Of a stretch of 64,000 nucleotides of DNA, positions 10,025 through 20,112 are shown piece by piece. Made by a program: the position numbers and the translations under genes. This stretch comes from Ahaetulla prasina (lineage: Eukaryota > Chordata > Lepidosauria > Squamata > Colubridae). Position 1 is the stretch's first letter. Every line of letters begins with the position of its first letter. A model generated the notes under the pieces. The model made no database searches, was not told where the DNA came from, and saw only the letters and a list, made by a program, of their open reading frames with translations. The stretch is from positions 86,466,257-86,530,256 of the forward strand of contig NC_080546.1 in assembly GCF_028640845.1 (NCBI RefSeq), in the 5' to 3' direction.

Positions 10025-10558
10025 AATAGGTCATCTAGTCCAACTCCCTACTCAAGCAGGAGACCCTATACAATTTCTGACAAATGGCAGTCCAATCTTT
10101 TCTTGAAAGTCTCAAGTGATGAAGCTCCCACAACTTCCGAAGGCAAACTCTTCCTTTGGTTGATTGTTCTCACTGTCAGAAATTTTCTCCTCATTTCTAC
10201 GTTGAATCTCTCCTTGGTCAGTTTCCATTCATTATTCCTTGTCTGGCCTTCAGGGGCTTTGAAAAACAGCTTGACCCTCTCCTCTCTGTGGAAGCCCCTC
10301 AAGTATTGGAAGACAATTATCATGTCTCCCCTGGTCCTTCTCTTCACTAGACTAGTCAACCGTTCTTCATATGTTTTATTCTCCTGTCCCCTAATCATCT
10401 TGGTTGCTCTCCTCTGCATTTTTTCTAGAGTCTCAACATCTTTTTTAGAGTGTGGTGACCAAAACTGGATGCAGTGCTCTAGCTGTGGTCTTACTAGAGC
10501 TTTATAGAGTGGTATTAGTACCTCACTTGATCTTGATTGTATCTCTCTGTTAATGCAA

Positions 10559-10831
10559 TTTTTTTTTTAGTTTTCTTTATTTGAATTTATATCCCGCCCT
10601 TCTCCGAAGACTCAGGGCGGCTTACACTATGTCAAGCAAAAGTCTTCATCCATTTGTATATTATATACAAAGTCAACTTATTGCCCCCAACAATCTGGGT
10701 CCTCATTTTACCTACCTTATAAAGGATGGAAGGCTGAGTCAACCTTGGGCCTGGTGGGACTTGAACTTGCAGTAATTGCAAGCAGCTGTGTTAATAACAG
10801 ACAGACTTAGTCTGCTGAGCCACCAGAGGCC
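10559..10831 (-). mobile_element. tRNA-SINE, duplicated copy
   Basis: Counterpart of 8672-8943, differing by about one base. Same junctions with the CR1. Confidence 0.8.
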
Positions 10832-11055
10832 CAATTTAAGATTGAGTTGGCTGTTTTAGCTGCCGCTCCACATTGCTGGCTCATATTTAGCTGATTATCT
10901 GCTAAGACTCCAAGATCCCTCTCACAGTCACTGCTATTAAGCCTGCTTTTCCCCACTTTACGTATGTTTTATATGTTATTATATAGTTTATACAGTATCT
11001 TCTTCTTCTTCTTCTTCTTCTTCTTCTTCTTCTTCTTCTTCTTCTTCTTCTTTTT

Positions 11056-11320
11056 TTTTTTTGTTTGTTTGTTTACATTTATATCCCGCCCTTCTCCGAA
11101 GACTCAGGGCGGCTTACAGTGTATAAGGCAATAGTCTCATTCTATTTGTATATTTTTTTTACAAAGTCAATTTATTGCCCCCCCAACAATCTGGGTCCTC
11201 ATTTTACCTGCCTTATAAAGGGTGGAGGGCTGAGTCAACCTTGGGCCGGGCTTGAACCTGCAGTAATTGCAGGCTCTGTGTTCTAATAACAGGCTTCTTA
11301 ACGGCCTGAGCTATCCCGGC
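11056..11320 (-). mobile_element. tRNA-SINE, second copy in unit 2
   Basis: More complete version of 9155-9384, retaining 'gtcaaccttgggccggg'. It has the L2-like tail 'cttctccgaagactcagggc' on the left and a (TTC)n/(CTC)n array on the right (11321-11440). Confidence 0.78.
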
Positions 11321-11440
11321 TTCTTCTTCTTCTTCTTCTTCTTCTTCTTCTTCTTCTTCTTCTTCTTCTTCTTCTTCTTCTTCTTCTTCTTCTTCTCCTC
11401 CTCCTCCTCCTCCTCCTCCTCCTCCTCTTCCTCCTCCTCC

Positions 11441-11934
11441 TCCATATCTGTCATTGGATGTTGTGGATCATGTTGGCGATCATGATCACAAAGGATCACT
11501 AGCAGGCAGCAAAGACCTGGTATATGTTTGATACCTCTTTGCTACCATCTAGGACCTGTTGCAGATCTGGAAGCCCTAGTTCCAATATACAAGGAAATTT
11601 GAATTAAGCCATGTTGGTACAGAAGGAAAACAAAAGTTGGTTTCAGCAGAATATTGTAACTTAGACCCTGAAAAAAAAAATTAGCTGTGGCTGACCTCAT
11701 ATCTGATACCATGCCATCTCTGCTATTGGAAAGAAAGTCCAGAAAACATGCTAATGAAGAACAGATAATGTGGAGTCAGGTAATAAGTGCCTTAACTCCA
11801 GTAGTCGACAAAGGCAACACAAATGAAGTGTTTACCAGCTGACCAACATCCCCTAATTATCCCCTAATTATCATTGTTTTGTGAAGAAACACTCTCAGCA
11901 GATGAGGGAGGTTAATTTGGTTTAATCACTATAG
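11441..11934. other. Stretch with no recognised feature
   Basis: No coding frame or known repeat was recognised. It ends at the target site of an L1 insertion. Confidence 0.4.
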
Positions 11935-11947
11935 AAAATTTAAGCTG

Positions 11948-12673
11948 AGGGAAAATTTTTATAAAATGTTTTATAGATGGCACTTAGATCCTAAGAAATT
12001 ATCGTGTATGTACCCAGATATGCAAGCAAAATGTTAGAGATGTAACTGTGATGATGCTACATATTTTCATATTTGGTGGACTTGTAAGTACATAAAGGCC
12101 TTTTGGATAAAAATTTGGTGGATTTTACAAAATGTTTTGAAAAAGAAGATAAAGTTCCTGCCGCAATTTTTTTTGTTGGGAATTATTACGGACTGTACAG
12201 TAATTGAGACTGAATTGATTTTAAATCTAATAACAGCAGCAAGATTACTAATAGGACAATACTGGAAGAAAAAAGAAGTACCTACAATAGAAGAATGGAT
12301 ATTGAAAGTTGCCAATTTGGCTGAGATGGCGAAGATATCAGCCTTTTTGAAAGACAATACGCAAGAAAGATACTTAAAGGAATGGGAAAAATGGATTGAC
12401 TATATTCAAAGTAGATATCAGACTAAGAGTTATCAGACTGTTTTGAATGATTATGATGTATTATTTTGATTGTTTTCGGGAAGTTAGGAATTGATGATTG
12501 TAGGGTATAATTAAGTTGGGACAAAAATTTTTTAGCATATGTTTGTTTTATTTTTAACTATACCTTGTGCTCGTTCCAGGAAGTGGGGGGAGGAGGGGGG
12601 TTGTGAAGGGAGGGGGGAGGGGAGGTGGGGGGAAGGGGAAAAAATTTTTCTATAAAACTTTTTGAATAAAAAA
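11948..12673 (+). mobile_element. L1 LINE, 5'-truncated, with 13-bp TSD
   Basis: Encodes the C-terminus of an L1-type ORF2: RWHLDPKKLSC, a Cys-rich knuckle-like segment followed by HIWWTC, FFLLGIIT and WKKWID-like residues near 12390, ending at TGA about 12467. A 200-base 3' UTR has a G-rich run and then AATAAAAAA. AAAATTTAAGCTG flanks the insert at 11935-11947 and 12674-12686. The knuckle region contains an in-frame stop, so it is inactive. Confidence 0.85.
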
Positions 12674-12686
12674 AAAATTTAAGCTG

Positions 12687-13225
12687 GGTTGTGATGGGTA
12701 AAGTTGCAATGCTGAATAGTTTGTCGCTGTGTAGATATACTTACTGATCTCCAACAATAGTACTTTTTTAAAAAAAAATTCTAATCATTACAATAAATTG
12801 TGATCTGGCAATATCTAAAAATAGACACAGGGAAGTAGCCATACTAAAATAAATTTTGAGGATATTAACAGTAACATCATCTATAACATAATTAAGCTAA
12901 GCCAATGCAGCTAGGATCATATAAAAATAAACAGCTTATTAAATTCTGTATAAAACTCAAGGAAGCAATCAAGAAACGTATTTCACAGGTGGGAGTGAAG
13001 GGATCTCAGAACGCTTCATCTAAGTCACCATCTTGCTAAAATTTCAAGAAGGACACGTGAGGTCAAATAATTAAATGAAGATTATATTATCTTGTGTAGT
13101 CGATGGCAAGAAGATGGAAGAAACCTGCCTATATATATCAGGAGTTACTGCATATTTCATTCCCTAAAATAACTCAGGACAACATCCATAGTTTTCTTCA
13201 TTTCCATCTTCACAAAGTATCTAAG
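12687..13225. other. Stretch with no recognised feature
   Basis: Moderately AT-rich, no recognised repeat or gene. Confidence 0.4.
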
Positions 13226-13505
13226 AAGAACAGAACAGAACAGAACAGAACAGAACAGAACAGAATAGAATATGGGATGGGATGGGATGGGATGGGATGG
13301 GATAAAAAAAGTATAGAATAGAATAGCATAGAATAGAATAGAATAGAATAGAATAGAATGGAATGGAATGGAATGGAATGGAATGGAATGGAATGGAATG
13401 GAATGGAATAGAATAGAATAGAATAGAATAGAATAGAATAGAATAGAATAGAATAGAATACTGGAAAATAATAGAATAGAATAGAATAGAATAGAATAGA
13501 ATAGA
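13226..13505. repeat. Compound pentanucleotide array
   Basis: Successive blocks of AACAG, GGATG, AATAG, GGAAT and again AATAG units, all five bases long and differing by one or two bases. It is the expanded 3' tail of the adjoining AATAG-type LINE. Confidence 0.92.
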
Positions 13506-13696
13506 ATTTTTTATTGGCCAAGTGTGATTGGACACATAAGGAATTTGTCTTGGTGCATATCCTCTCAATGTACATAAAAGAAAAGATACATTTGTCAAGA
13601 ATCATAAGGTACAACACTTAATGATAGTCATAGGGAATAAATAAGCAATCAAATCATATTAGGAAACAGTCAATATAAATCGTAAGGATACCAGCA
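13506..13696 (-). mobile_element. AATAG-tailed LINE, short 3' remnant
   Basis: Starts 'ttggccaagtgtgattgg' directly after the pentanucleotide array and stops after about 190 bases at 'gataccagcaacaag', where CR1 sequence begins. Confidence 0.75.
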
Positions 13697-13905
13697 ACAA
13701 GGGGCTGCCACAAAGAAGAGGCAGGCCAATGTATTCTCCAAAGCACCTGGAAGCAGAACAAGAAGCAATGGACGGAAACTAATCGAGGAGAGACGCAATA
13801 AGGAGAAATTTCCCGACAGAGCAATTAATCGGTGGAACGGCTTGCCTCCACAAGTTGTGGGTGCTCCATCACTGGAGGTTTTTAAGAAGAGATTGAACCA
13901 TTTGC
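13697..13905 (+). mobile_element. CR1 LINE 3' region fragment
   Basis: Contains 'aggagaaatttcccgacag', 'ttgcctccacaagttgtggg' and 'ggtttttaagaagagattg', all typical of the end of the CR1 frame. The final 3' terminus is missing; LTR-like sequence follows. Confidence 0.75.
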
Positions 13906-14230
13906 CCTCCTCCCCTCCCAACTGCCTCTCCTTTAAACTCTAACCCCAGGTGTGCCTTGTGAAGGGAATCGGGGCCCTCTCCTTCATCGTAAGCCACACA
14001 ACCCTCATTGCTCTCTTCTGCATTCTTCCCTGTGTGTCCTAGGATGAGGGGAGGTGGGCCTTGGTCATCTGAAGCTGATCTCCCTTGTTCTACCTCTCCC
14101 CTGCTCTGCCCAGCCTGACTTTGCCCTTCCCCAGTTTCCTTCACAGCCAACAGAGCCACTTTCCCGCTCTCTCTCAGTTGTTCATCTTCCGTCTCAGATT
14201 CAGGTTCCAATGGTGGGGAATGACAAAACA
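13906..14230 (-). mobile_element. Partial LTR of a separate family
   Basis: Read on the minus strand it starts TGTTTTGTCATTCC at 14230 and encodes an acidic segment (PESETEDEQLRESG) at the position where the other LTRs in the window have theirs. It is truncated against the CR1, so no target duplication can be checked. The assignment rests on that resemblance. Confidence 0.55.
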
Positions 14231-14263
14231 TGGCTGAAGTCAGATGTATAATACGGTCCTATC

Positions 14264-14849
14264 TGTTGTGACTGAGGCCCAAGTAGTGATTACCAAACAC
14301 AATACAGGCCTGAACAAACTTATTTTATTAAAACAGCTGAGAATTAATCCATTCTCAGCTTAGTCCAAAACAAATTCTTCATAAACAGTCCTGCGGCCTT
14401 ATCACCAAACTTTGTTGTCTTTGGCAACTTGCCAAAAGGCTTTTCTTGGCAAAAATGCCACAAAGTTCAAGAGACGCTGACAAGAAGCAATGGAATCAAT
14501 GTTGCTTTTCTACAAAGAACCCAATGGCTTGTTGCTGTTTTTTCAAGCCTTATGGGAGTGGCCAATTATCTTCTGGCCTTACTCCTGAGTTGTCCTTTTT
14601 GTTTCATCTGCTCTTGCCTTCTGGCAGCTCTTCGCATGCTCCTCCTGTTCCTCTGCCTCTCTGCTGTCTGCCTCTGGAGGCTTCGGAGTCTGTGCATTGC
14701 TCCCAGATGGCCCTGGCCCCATCTCTGCCTCCGATACAGAGCCCTCGTTTGGGCCTTCCCCTGACTCCGGGACTGGCCCATCGTCCTCCTCAGCCTCCTC
14801 ACTCTCTGACTTCACTGCTAGCTCCACAGGCTGCTGATGGACCACAACA
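14264..14849 (-). mobile_element. Solo LTR, same family as 5424-5995
   Basis: The plus strand shows TGTTGTGACTGAGG at 14264 and GACCACAACA at 14849; the flanks CTATC and CCATC match at 4 of 5. Minus-strand reading gives SESEEAEEDDGPVPESGE near the LTR start, then a basic stretch in a shifted frame after a deletion. A poly(A) signal is present near the LTR end. 586 bases. Confidence 0.82.
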
Positions 14850-14854
14850 CCATC

Positions 14855-15545
14855 TGAGCTGCTTTTTCACATTGATCTGAAGTTCTTCACGCTTGAAAGG
14901 CATTGTATTCCTTCCCTCTCCTCGGGACTGTTAGGGAACTTTTGAGATGGAGACTTGAAAGACTGGAGCAACTAAAAAGTCATCCTTGGATTTCATTTTA
15001 ACTTCGCCACAGAGAACCTGTTTTGTATGGGAAATATTCAAATCTCCGGAGCCAGGTACATCACTGCTGGAGGTCTTCGGCTTTTTAAATTACCTTTCCC
15101 CCGCATCCTGCCAATCATATTGGCTCAGCTGGACTGTTGCACTTGACATACGGTCACTTTGGCTGGAAACATTAAGAAGTTGAAAAGCTTCAATCACATG
15201 GTAATTTTGGGAAGCTGTTCAGAAGCTGAAGTGGCCTTTTCATAATGCAAAAATCACTTTGTTTGTCCAAGTCTAAATTTGCCACCTCTGCCCAAATTTC
15301 AATAAACATTTGGCAGAATTTCCCCAACATGAAAAACAAGGCCTGGTTAATGGAAAGCTTGCTTTTACTCCCTAAGGGAATCATTTGAATTGGTAGAAAA
15401 TGAATACTTTGGAAGGAAAGGAGCATATAGCCCTTATTATATTGGAAGGGCAAAGAATTATTAATTGAGGGAATATATAGAGTTTCAGCAGCTGCCTGTA
15501 GGTCTGAACTTTTGGGTTGGTTTTTTTTTGACAGAGTAGGGCTGC
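14855..15545. other. Stretch with no recognised feature
   Basis: No gene or known repeat was recognised. Short open frames are not supported by any family resemblance. Confidence 0.4.
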
Positions 15546-15559
15546 TTCAATTTCAGGGA

Positions 15560-15859
15560 AGAGAAAAAGGGAGGGAGGGAGGGAGGGAGGAAAAAAAGAA
15601 AGAAAGAGAAGAAAGGAAGAGAGAAAGAGAGAGAAAGAGAGAGAGGAAGGAAGGAAGGAAGGAAGGAAGGAAGGAAGGAAGGAAGGAAGGAAGGAAGGAA
15701 GGAAGGAGAGCAAAATGAAGGAAGGAAGAAAGAAAGGAAAGGGAGAAAGAAAGAAAGAAGAAAGGAAGGAAAGAAAGTAAGAGAAAGGAAGGAAGGATGG
15801 AAGGAAGGAAGGAAGGAAAAAAGAAAAAAGAGAAAGAAAGAAAGAAAGAAAGAAAGAAA

Positions 15860-15903
<44 letters not shown>

Positions 15904-15915
15904 ATGAAAGAAAGA
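15560..15915. repeat. (GGAA)n/(GAAA)n purine tract
   Basis: About 355 bases of purine repeats, GGGA then GGAA then GAAA units. Predicted proteins in this stretch are repeat translations. Confidence 0.95.
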
Positions 15916-16604
15916 CTACAAACTAGCCAAGATACCACACTGTAGAGAAAAACAGATAAGGAAGCAAAATGAGACATAATAAAACAAATTAGGAAAAGAG
16001 GTATACCAAGTAAAACAGTTCAAAAGGAGGGAAGAGAACCTGCAGAGCATTAATTTATAACAAGAGAGAGATCCCTGAAACTAGAATACTAAAATTTAAA
16101 AGAAAAAGACAAGTAAATTTTTATATCTTTATAAAGATTAATCTCTCTCTCTCTCTCCCTCCCTCCCCTCCAACTCTCGTGCTCATTCTCTCTCTTTCCT
16201 TCTTCATTCATATTCCAGAAAAAGGTTAGGTGTGAATTATCTTGAACAAGAAATGAAGCTCAAACATTGAACACTGTGCGTTGTTTGAGAAAAAGATCAC
16301 AAATTGCAAATGTATGTGATGGTCTCATCTAAATTCCTCTAGGTCAGCAGCTGACCTGATAGACCAGGAGCCTGAAGTTCCGGCAGACAATTAAATATCT
16401 GCAGAGACACTGGAAGATATGAATCTTCAGAGGTGAGACCCAATTTGGATAATGAGGGCCCAGATTCTGTCAAGGTGGCTGGCCTGAGAACATTCTGGCA
16501 ACTCTGCAAGGAAATCTGCTTGTCTCCTGGGTAGAGCAGAGGACAGCAACTAGCTGAATCAAGCCACACCAACACCTGTAGCAACGTAAGAGCAGCCTCC
16601 AGGC
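15916..16604. other. Stretch with no recognised element
   Basis: Contains a short (CT)n run at 16140-16165 and otherwise unremarkable sequence. An 81-codon minus frame at 16339-16584 resembles no family I know. Confidence 0.4.
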
Positions 16605-16732
16605 CCTTGATTCAGTGGTGGGTATCAATTTTTTTTACTATGGTTCTGTGGACGTGGCTTGGTGGGCATGACATGGCTTGGTGGGCGTGGCTTGGTGGGC
16701 ATGGCAGGGGAAGGATACTATAAAATCTCCAT

Positions 16733-16957
16733 GCCGTCGCGAGCTTAAAACACATCTATTCATCTGCGCAGGACTGGATTAGATTTTAAATTTATATTGG
16801 TTTTAATGGGTTTTATTATTTATATTGTTCTTTTAAAAATTTGGCTATGTAGAATAAGTTTTTTAACTGTTATTTTATTCTGTATTGATATGTACCTTTT
16901 TTATTTGCCTGTGAACTGCCCTGAGTCCCTAGGGAGATAGGGCGGTATACAAATGTG

Positions 16958-17000
<43 letters not shown>
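16733..17000 (+). mobile_element. L2 LINE 3' tail with (AAT)n
   Basis: Begins in the last codons of the L2 frame (REL KTHLFICAG), runs through the 3' UTR to 'ccctgagtccctagggagat' and ends in about twelve AAT units. Confidence 0.8.
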
Positions 17001-17089
17001 CCCTCCCCAATCCAGGGGAAGGTTACTGCAAAATCCCCATTTCCTCCCGATCAGCTGGGACTCAGGAGGCAGAGAATAGATGGGGGTTA

Positions 17090-17508
17090 GTTTAGTTTAG
17101 TTTAGTTTATTTAGATTTTTATACCGCCCTTCTCCCGAACGACTCAGGGCGGTTCACAGCCAAAATAAAAACAATAATAATATACATAATAAAAACAATT
17201 ATTAAAAATCTTATTACATATCAGGCCAAATTAAAACTATTTAAAACCATAAGACCCCAAATAATTTACAACAAAATATTAAAAACTGCTAAAATTTCTA
17301 TGCCAGTCCTGCGCGAATAAATAGGTAAGTCTTCAACTCGCAGCGAAAGGTCCGAAGGTCGGTAAGTTGACGGAGTCCTGGGGGAAGTTCATTCCAGAGG
17401 GTGGGAGCCCCCACAGAGAAGGCCCTTCCCCTGGGGGCCGCCAGCCGACATTGTTTGGCGGACAGCACCCTGAGGAGTCCCTCTCTGTGAGAGCGCACGG
17501 GTCGGTGG
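17090..17508 (-). mobile_element. L2 LINE 3' end
   Basis: On the minus strand 17498-17298 encodes SHREGLLRVLSAKQCRL, GAPTLWNELPPGLRQL and FRCELKTYLFI. The tail 'cttctcccgaacgactcagg' lies near 17130 with TTTAG repeats beyond. It interrupts the MITE between 'tagatggggg' and 'ggggccagtc'. Confidence 0.85.
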
Positions 17509-17890
17509 GGCCAGTCAGAATTTTTACCTCCAGTTCTCCGAACTACTCAAAATTTCCGCTACCGGTTCTCCAGAACAGGTCAGAACCTGCTGAAACCCAC
17601 CACCTCTGCCTTGATCGGAAACAATGCTTCAGCTGGTTGGTTCAGAACATTGGGCCTTATCCAACAAGATGCAGTGCAGTGGTTAGAAACATACGGTCCT
17701 GCACTTCAGTAGGAAAGACCAAATGAAAAGTATACAATAAGAGTTACCTGGCTCAGCAGTAGTAACAGAGAAAGGGCGATCTAAGTGTCCTGGTGGATCA
17801 CTGCTTAAGTATGAGATAGTAGTGTGCTACAGCTACAAAAAAAAAACCAAAAAAAAAACCCCAACACAGTCTGAGGCTACATCAACAGCA

Positions 17891-18596
17891 TCAAGTTTTC
17901 ATATCAAATGACCTTAATGCCAAAGCCCACTGCAACCACATAGCAAAAACGACTCTAAGAGTTGTAAACCTAATTTTACGCAGCTTCTTTTCCAAAAACC
18001 CTACACTACTAACTAGAGCATACAAAACGTTTGCCAGACCTATTCTTGAATACAGCTCATCCGTCTGGAACCCATACCGCATCTCTGACATTAATACAAT
18101 CGAACGTGTCCAGAAATATTTTACTAGAAGAGTTCTTCACTCCTCCGAAAAGAACAAAATACCTTATGCCACCAGACTTGAAATCCTGGGATTAGAAAAC
18201 TTAGAACTCCGCCGACTTCGACATGACCTGTGTTTAACACACAAAATCATCTATTGCAATATCCTTCCTGTAAAAGACTACTTCAGCTTCAATCGCAATA
18301 ATACAAGAGCAAACAATAGATTCAAACTTAATGTCAACCGCTTCAAACTTGATTGCAGAAAATATGACTTCTGTAACAGAGTTGTTAACGCTTGGAACTC
18401 ATTACCTGACTCCATAGTCTCTACTCAAAATCCCAAAATCTTCAACCAAAAACTGTCTACTATTGACCTCACCCCATTCCTAAGAGGACTATAAGGGGCG
18501 TGCATAAGAGCACAAAAGTGCCTACCATTCCTGTCCTATTGTTCCCTTCATTATATCAAATTAACATAGCTGTTGCATACTTTACATATACATACA

Positions 18597-18651
<55 letters not shown>

Positions 18652-18724
18652 CTTTTATGATGTGTTGTTTTTTATTTATGTCGATGTTTGTGTATACTGT
18701 TGTGACAAAATGAAATAAAAAAAA
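17891..18724 (+). mobile_element. Jockey-group LINE with 12-bp TSD
   Basis: ACATCAACAGCA flanks it at 17879-17890 and 18725-18736. It encodes an RT C-terminus (ARPILEYSSSVWNP, then RLEILGLENLELRRLRHDL) and the 3' UTR 'aaggggcgtgcataagagca', with CATA and TA repeats (18590-18650) and the end TGTTGTGACAAAATGAAATA. The clade is CR1/Rex1-like by eye. 5'-truncated. Confidence 0.85.
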
Positions 18725-18731
18725 ACATCAA

Positions 18732-19724
18732 CAGCAGTGGGATTCATATATTCTTACCACCAGTTTGCCACAAGCACATGCTCGCTTTGCGGGCATGTGG
18801 GCCTTCTGTGCAAGCACCCGATCTTCCACGCATGTGTTTTGCTCATGCTCGGCCTCAAAAATGTTTTATTTTATTTATTTATTTGTTTGTTTGTTTGTTT
18901 GTTTGTCACAACAGTATATATAAGCATAAGCATGAAATAACTATACGATATATAAGCATAAATATAATCATAAGTATGTAATAACTATATGAAATTGGAT
19001 ACAATCAAAGGGTACATTAGGACAGGAATGGTAGGCATGTTGGTGCTCTTATGCACGCCCCTTACAGACCTCTTAGGAATGGGGTGAGGTCAACAGTAGA
19101 TAGTCTTTGGTTAAAGCTTTGGGGATTTTGGGAAGAGACCACAGAGTCAGGTAGTGCATTCCAAGTATTAACAACTCTGTTACTGAAGTCATATTTTCTG
19201 CAATCAAGATTGGAGCGGTTCACATTAAGTTTAAATCTATTGTGTGCTCGTGTATTGTTGCGATTGAAGCTGAAGTAGTCTTCGACAGGAAGGACATTTT
19301 AGCAGATGATTTTATGAGTTAAACTCAGGTCATGCCGAAGGCGACGGAGTTCTAAATTTTCTAAACCCAGGATTTCAAGTCTGGTGGCATAAGGTATTTT
19401 GTTGTGATCAGAGGAGTGGAGAACGCTTCTTGTAAAATATTTCTGGACACGCTCAATTTTATTAATGTCCAAAATGAAGTATGGGTTCCAGACAGGCGAG
19501 CTGTATTCGAGAATTGGTCTAGCAAATGTTTTATATGCTCTGGTTAGTAGTGTAATCTTTCTGGAGAAGAAGCTACGCAAGATGAAGTTTACAACTCTTA
19601 AAACCTTTTTTGCGATGTAGTGTCTAAATAGGACGTCTTTACGCCAGGGCGGGTGAGCGGGCCCACCGCGATCTCCTCTACCGGTTCGCATGAACTGCTA
19701 TGAACCGGCTGAATACCACTGCTG
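18732..19724. mobile_element. hAT MITE (family B) with a LINE inside
   Basis: Termini CAGCAGTGGGATTCA and GAATACCACTGCTG; flanks AACATCAA and AACATCAC agree at 7 of 8. Interior is occupied by a minus-strand LINE. The left flank overlaps the LINE TSD at 18725-18736, so this MITE landed in the duplicated target. Confidence 0.82.
18862..19645 (-). mobile_element. Jockey-group LINE 3' end in the MITE
   Basis: Minus strand 19691-19299 encodes VNFILRSFFSRKITLL, ARPILEYSSPVWNP and RLEILGLENLELRRLRHDL. The 3' UTR ends near 18905 at 'gtcacaacagtatata' followed by TTTG/TTTA repeats. Same family as 17891-18724. Confidence 0.85.
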
Positions 19725-20061
19725 AACATCACCAAGAGTGATTGCACATTGCTTTATGCTGCCTCAGTGAAGCTACATTTGGAATAATTGCTTCCAGTTT
19801 TGGTTGCCGTAATAAAAGAAAAGCTGCTGAGGCTTTAAGGAAGAAGTGTAGAGAAGAGCAACAAAGTTGATAAGGGGAACTGGAGATGAAATCATAGGAT
19901 GAATGGCTAAGGAAGCTAGGTATGTTTAGCCTAATGAAGAGACCTGAAAGCATTTTCCAATACTTGAAGGTTGGACTAGAAGACCTCCAAGGTCCCTTCC
20001 AAATCCTATGACTCTGTAAAGCTCCAGGTCTCTTTTTCTGTCCTTCTTGTCCCATGAACTT

Positions 20062-20112
20062 GGCATTTGGATCAGTCATGGCCATTTTTGGCTTTGCTCC
20101 TTGGACTTGACA
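20062..20112. repeat. 50-bp direct repeat, left of SINE array
   Basis: Contains 'tttggctttgctccttgg' and is repeated at 22267-22316 on the other side of the array with only a few differences. Confidence 0.8.

Larger units (their letters stand above)
9553..10990 (-). mobile_element. CR1 LINE 3' end, duplicated copy
   Basis: Counterpart of 7671-9103. The minus strand at 10419-10066 encodes the same RT C-terminus with a five-residue deletion caused by a 15-base loss. It carries the same inserted LINE (9583-10024) and SINE (10559-10831). Confidence 0.8.
9461..11396. repeat. Tandem duplication, unit 2 (~1.9 kb)
   Basis: Repeats 7556-9460 in the same order and orientation: (CTC)n, CR1, AATAG-tailed LINE, SINE, CR1, (TTC)n, SINE, (TTC)n. 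It ends in a (TTC)n to (CTC)n switch at 11396/11397, as unit 1 does at 9460/9461, so boundaries fall in microsatellites. The AATAG tail is about 20 bases longer than in unit 1. Confidence 0.88.
16613..17608 (+). mobile_element. hAT MITE (family B1) with two L2 insertions
   Basis: Starts CAGTGGTGGGTATCA and ends TGAAACCCACCACCTCTG, flanked by CCTTGATT (16605-16612) and CCTTGATC (17609-17616). The body has the typical 'gtggcttggtgggc' repeats and 'ctccgaactactcaaaattt'. Two L2 tails in opposite orientation were inserted later. Confidence 0.85.
17705..20020 (+). mobile_element. CR1 LINE split by two insertions
   Basis: 17705-17890 and 19733-20020 are consecutive parts of one CR1: the first has 'aagtgtcctggtggatcac' and 'ctgaggctacatcaacag', the second 'gtgtagagaagagcaacaaa' and the 3' end 'agacctccaaggtcccttcc'. 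Between them lie a LINE (17891-18724) and a hAT MITE (18732-19724) placed at the same site. Confidence 0.82.
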
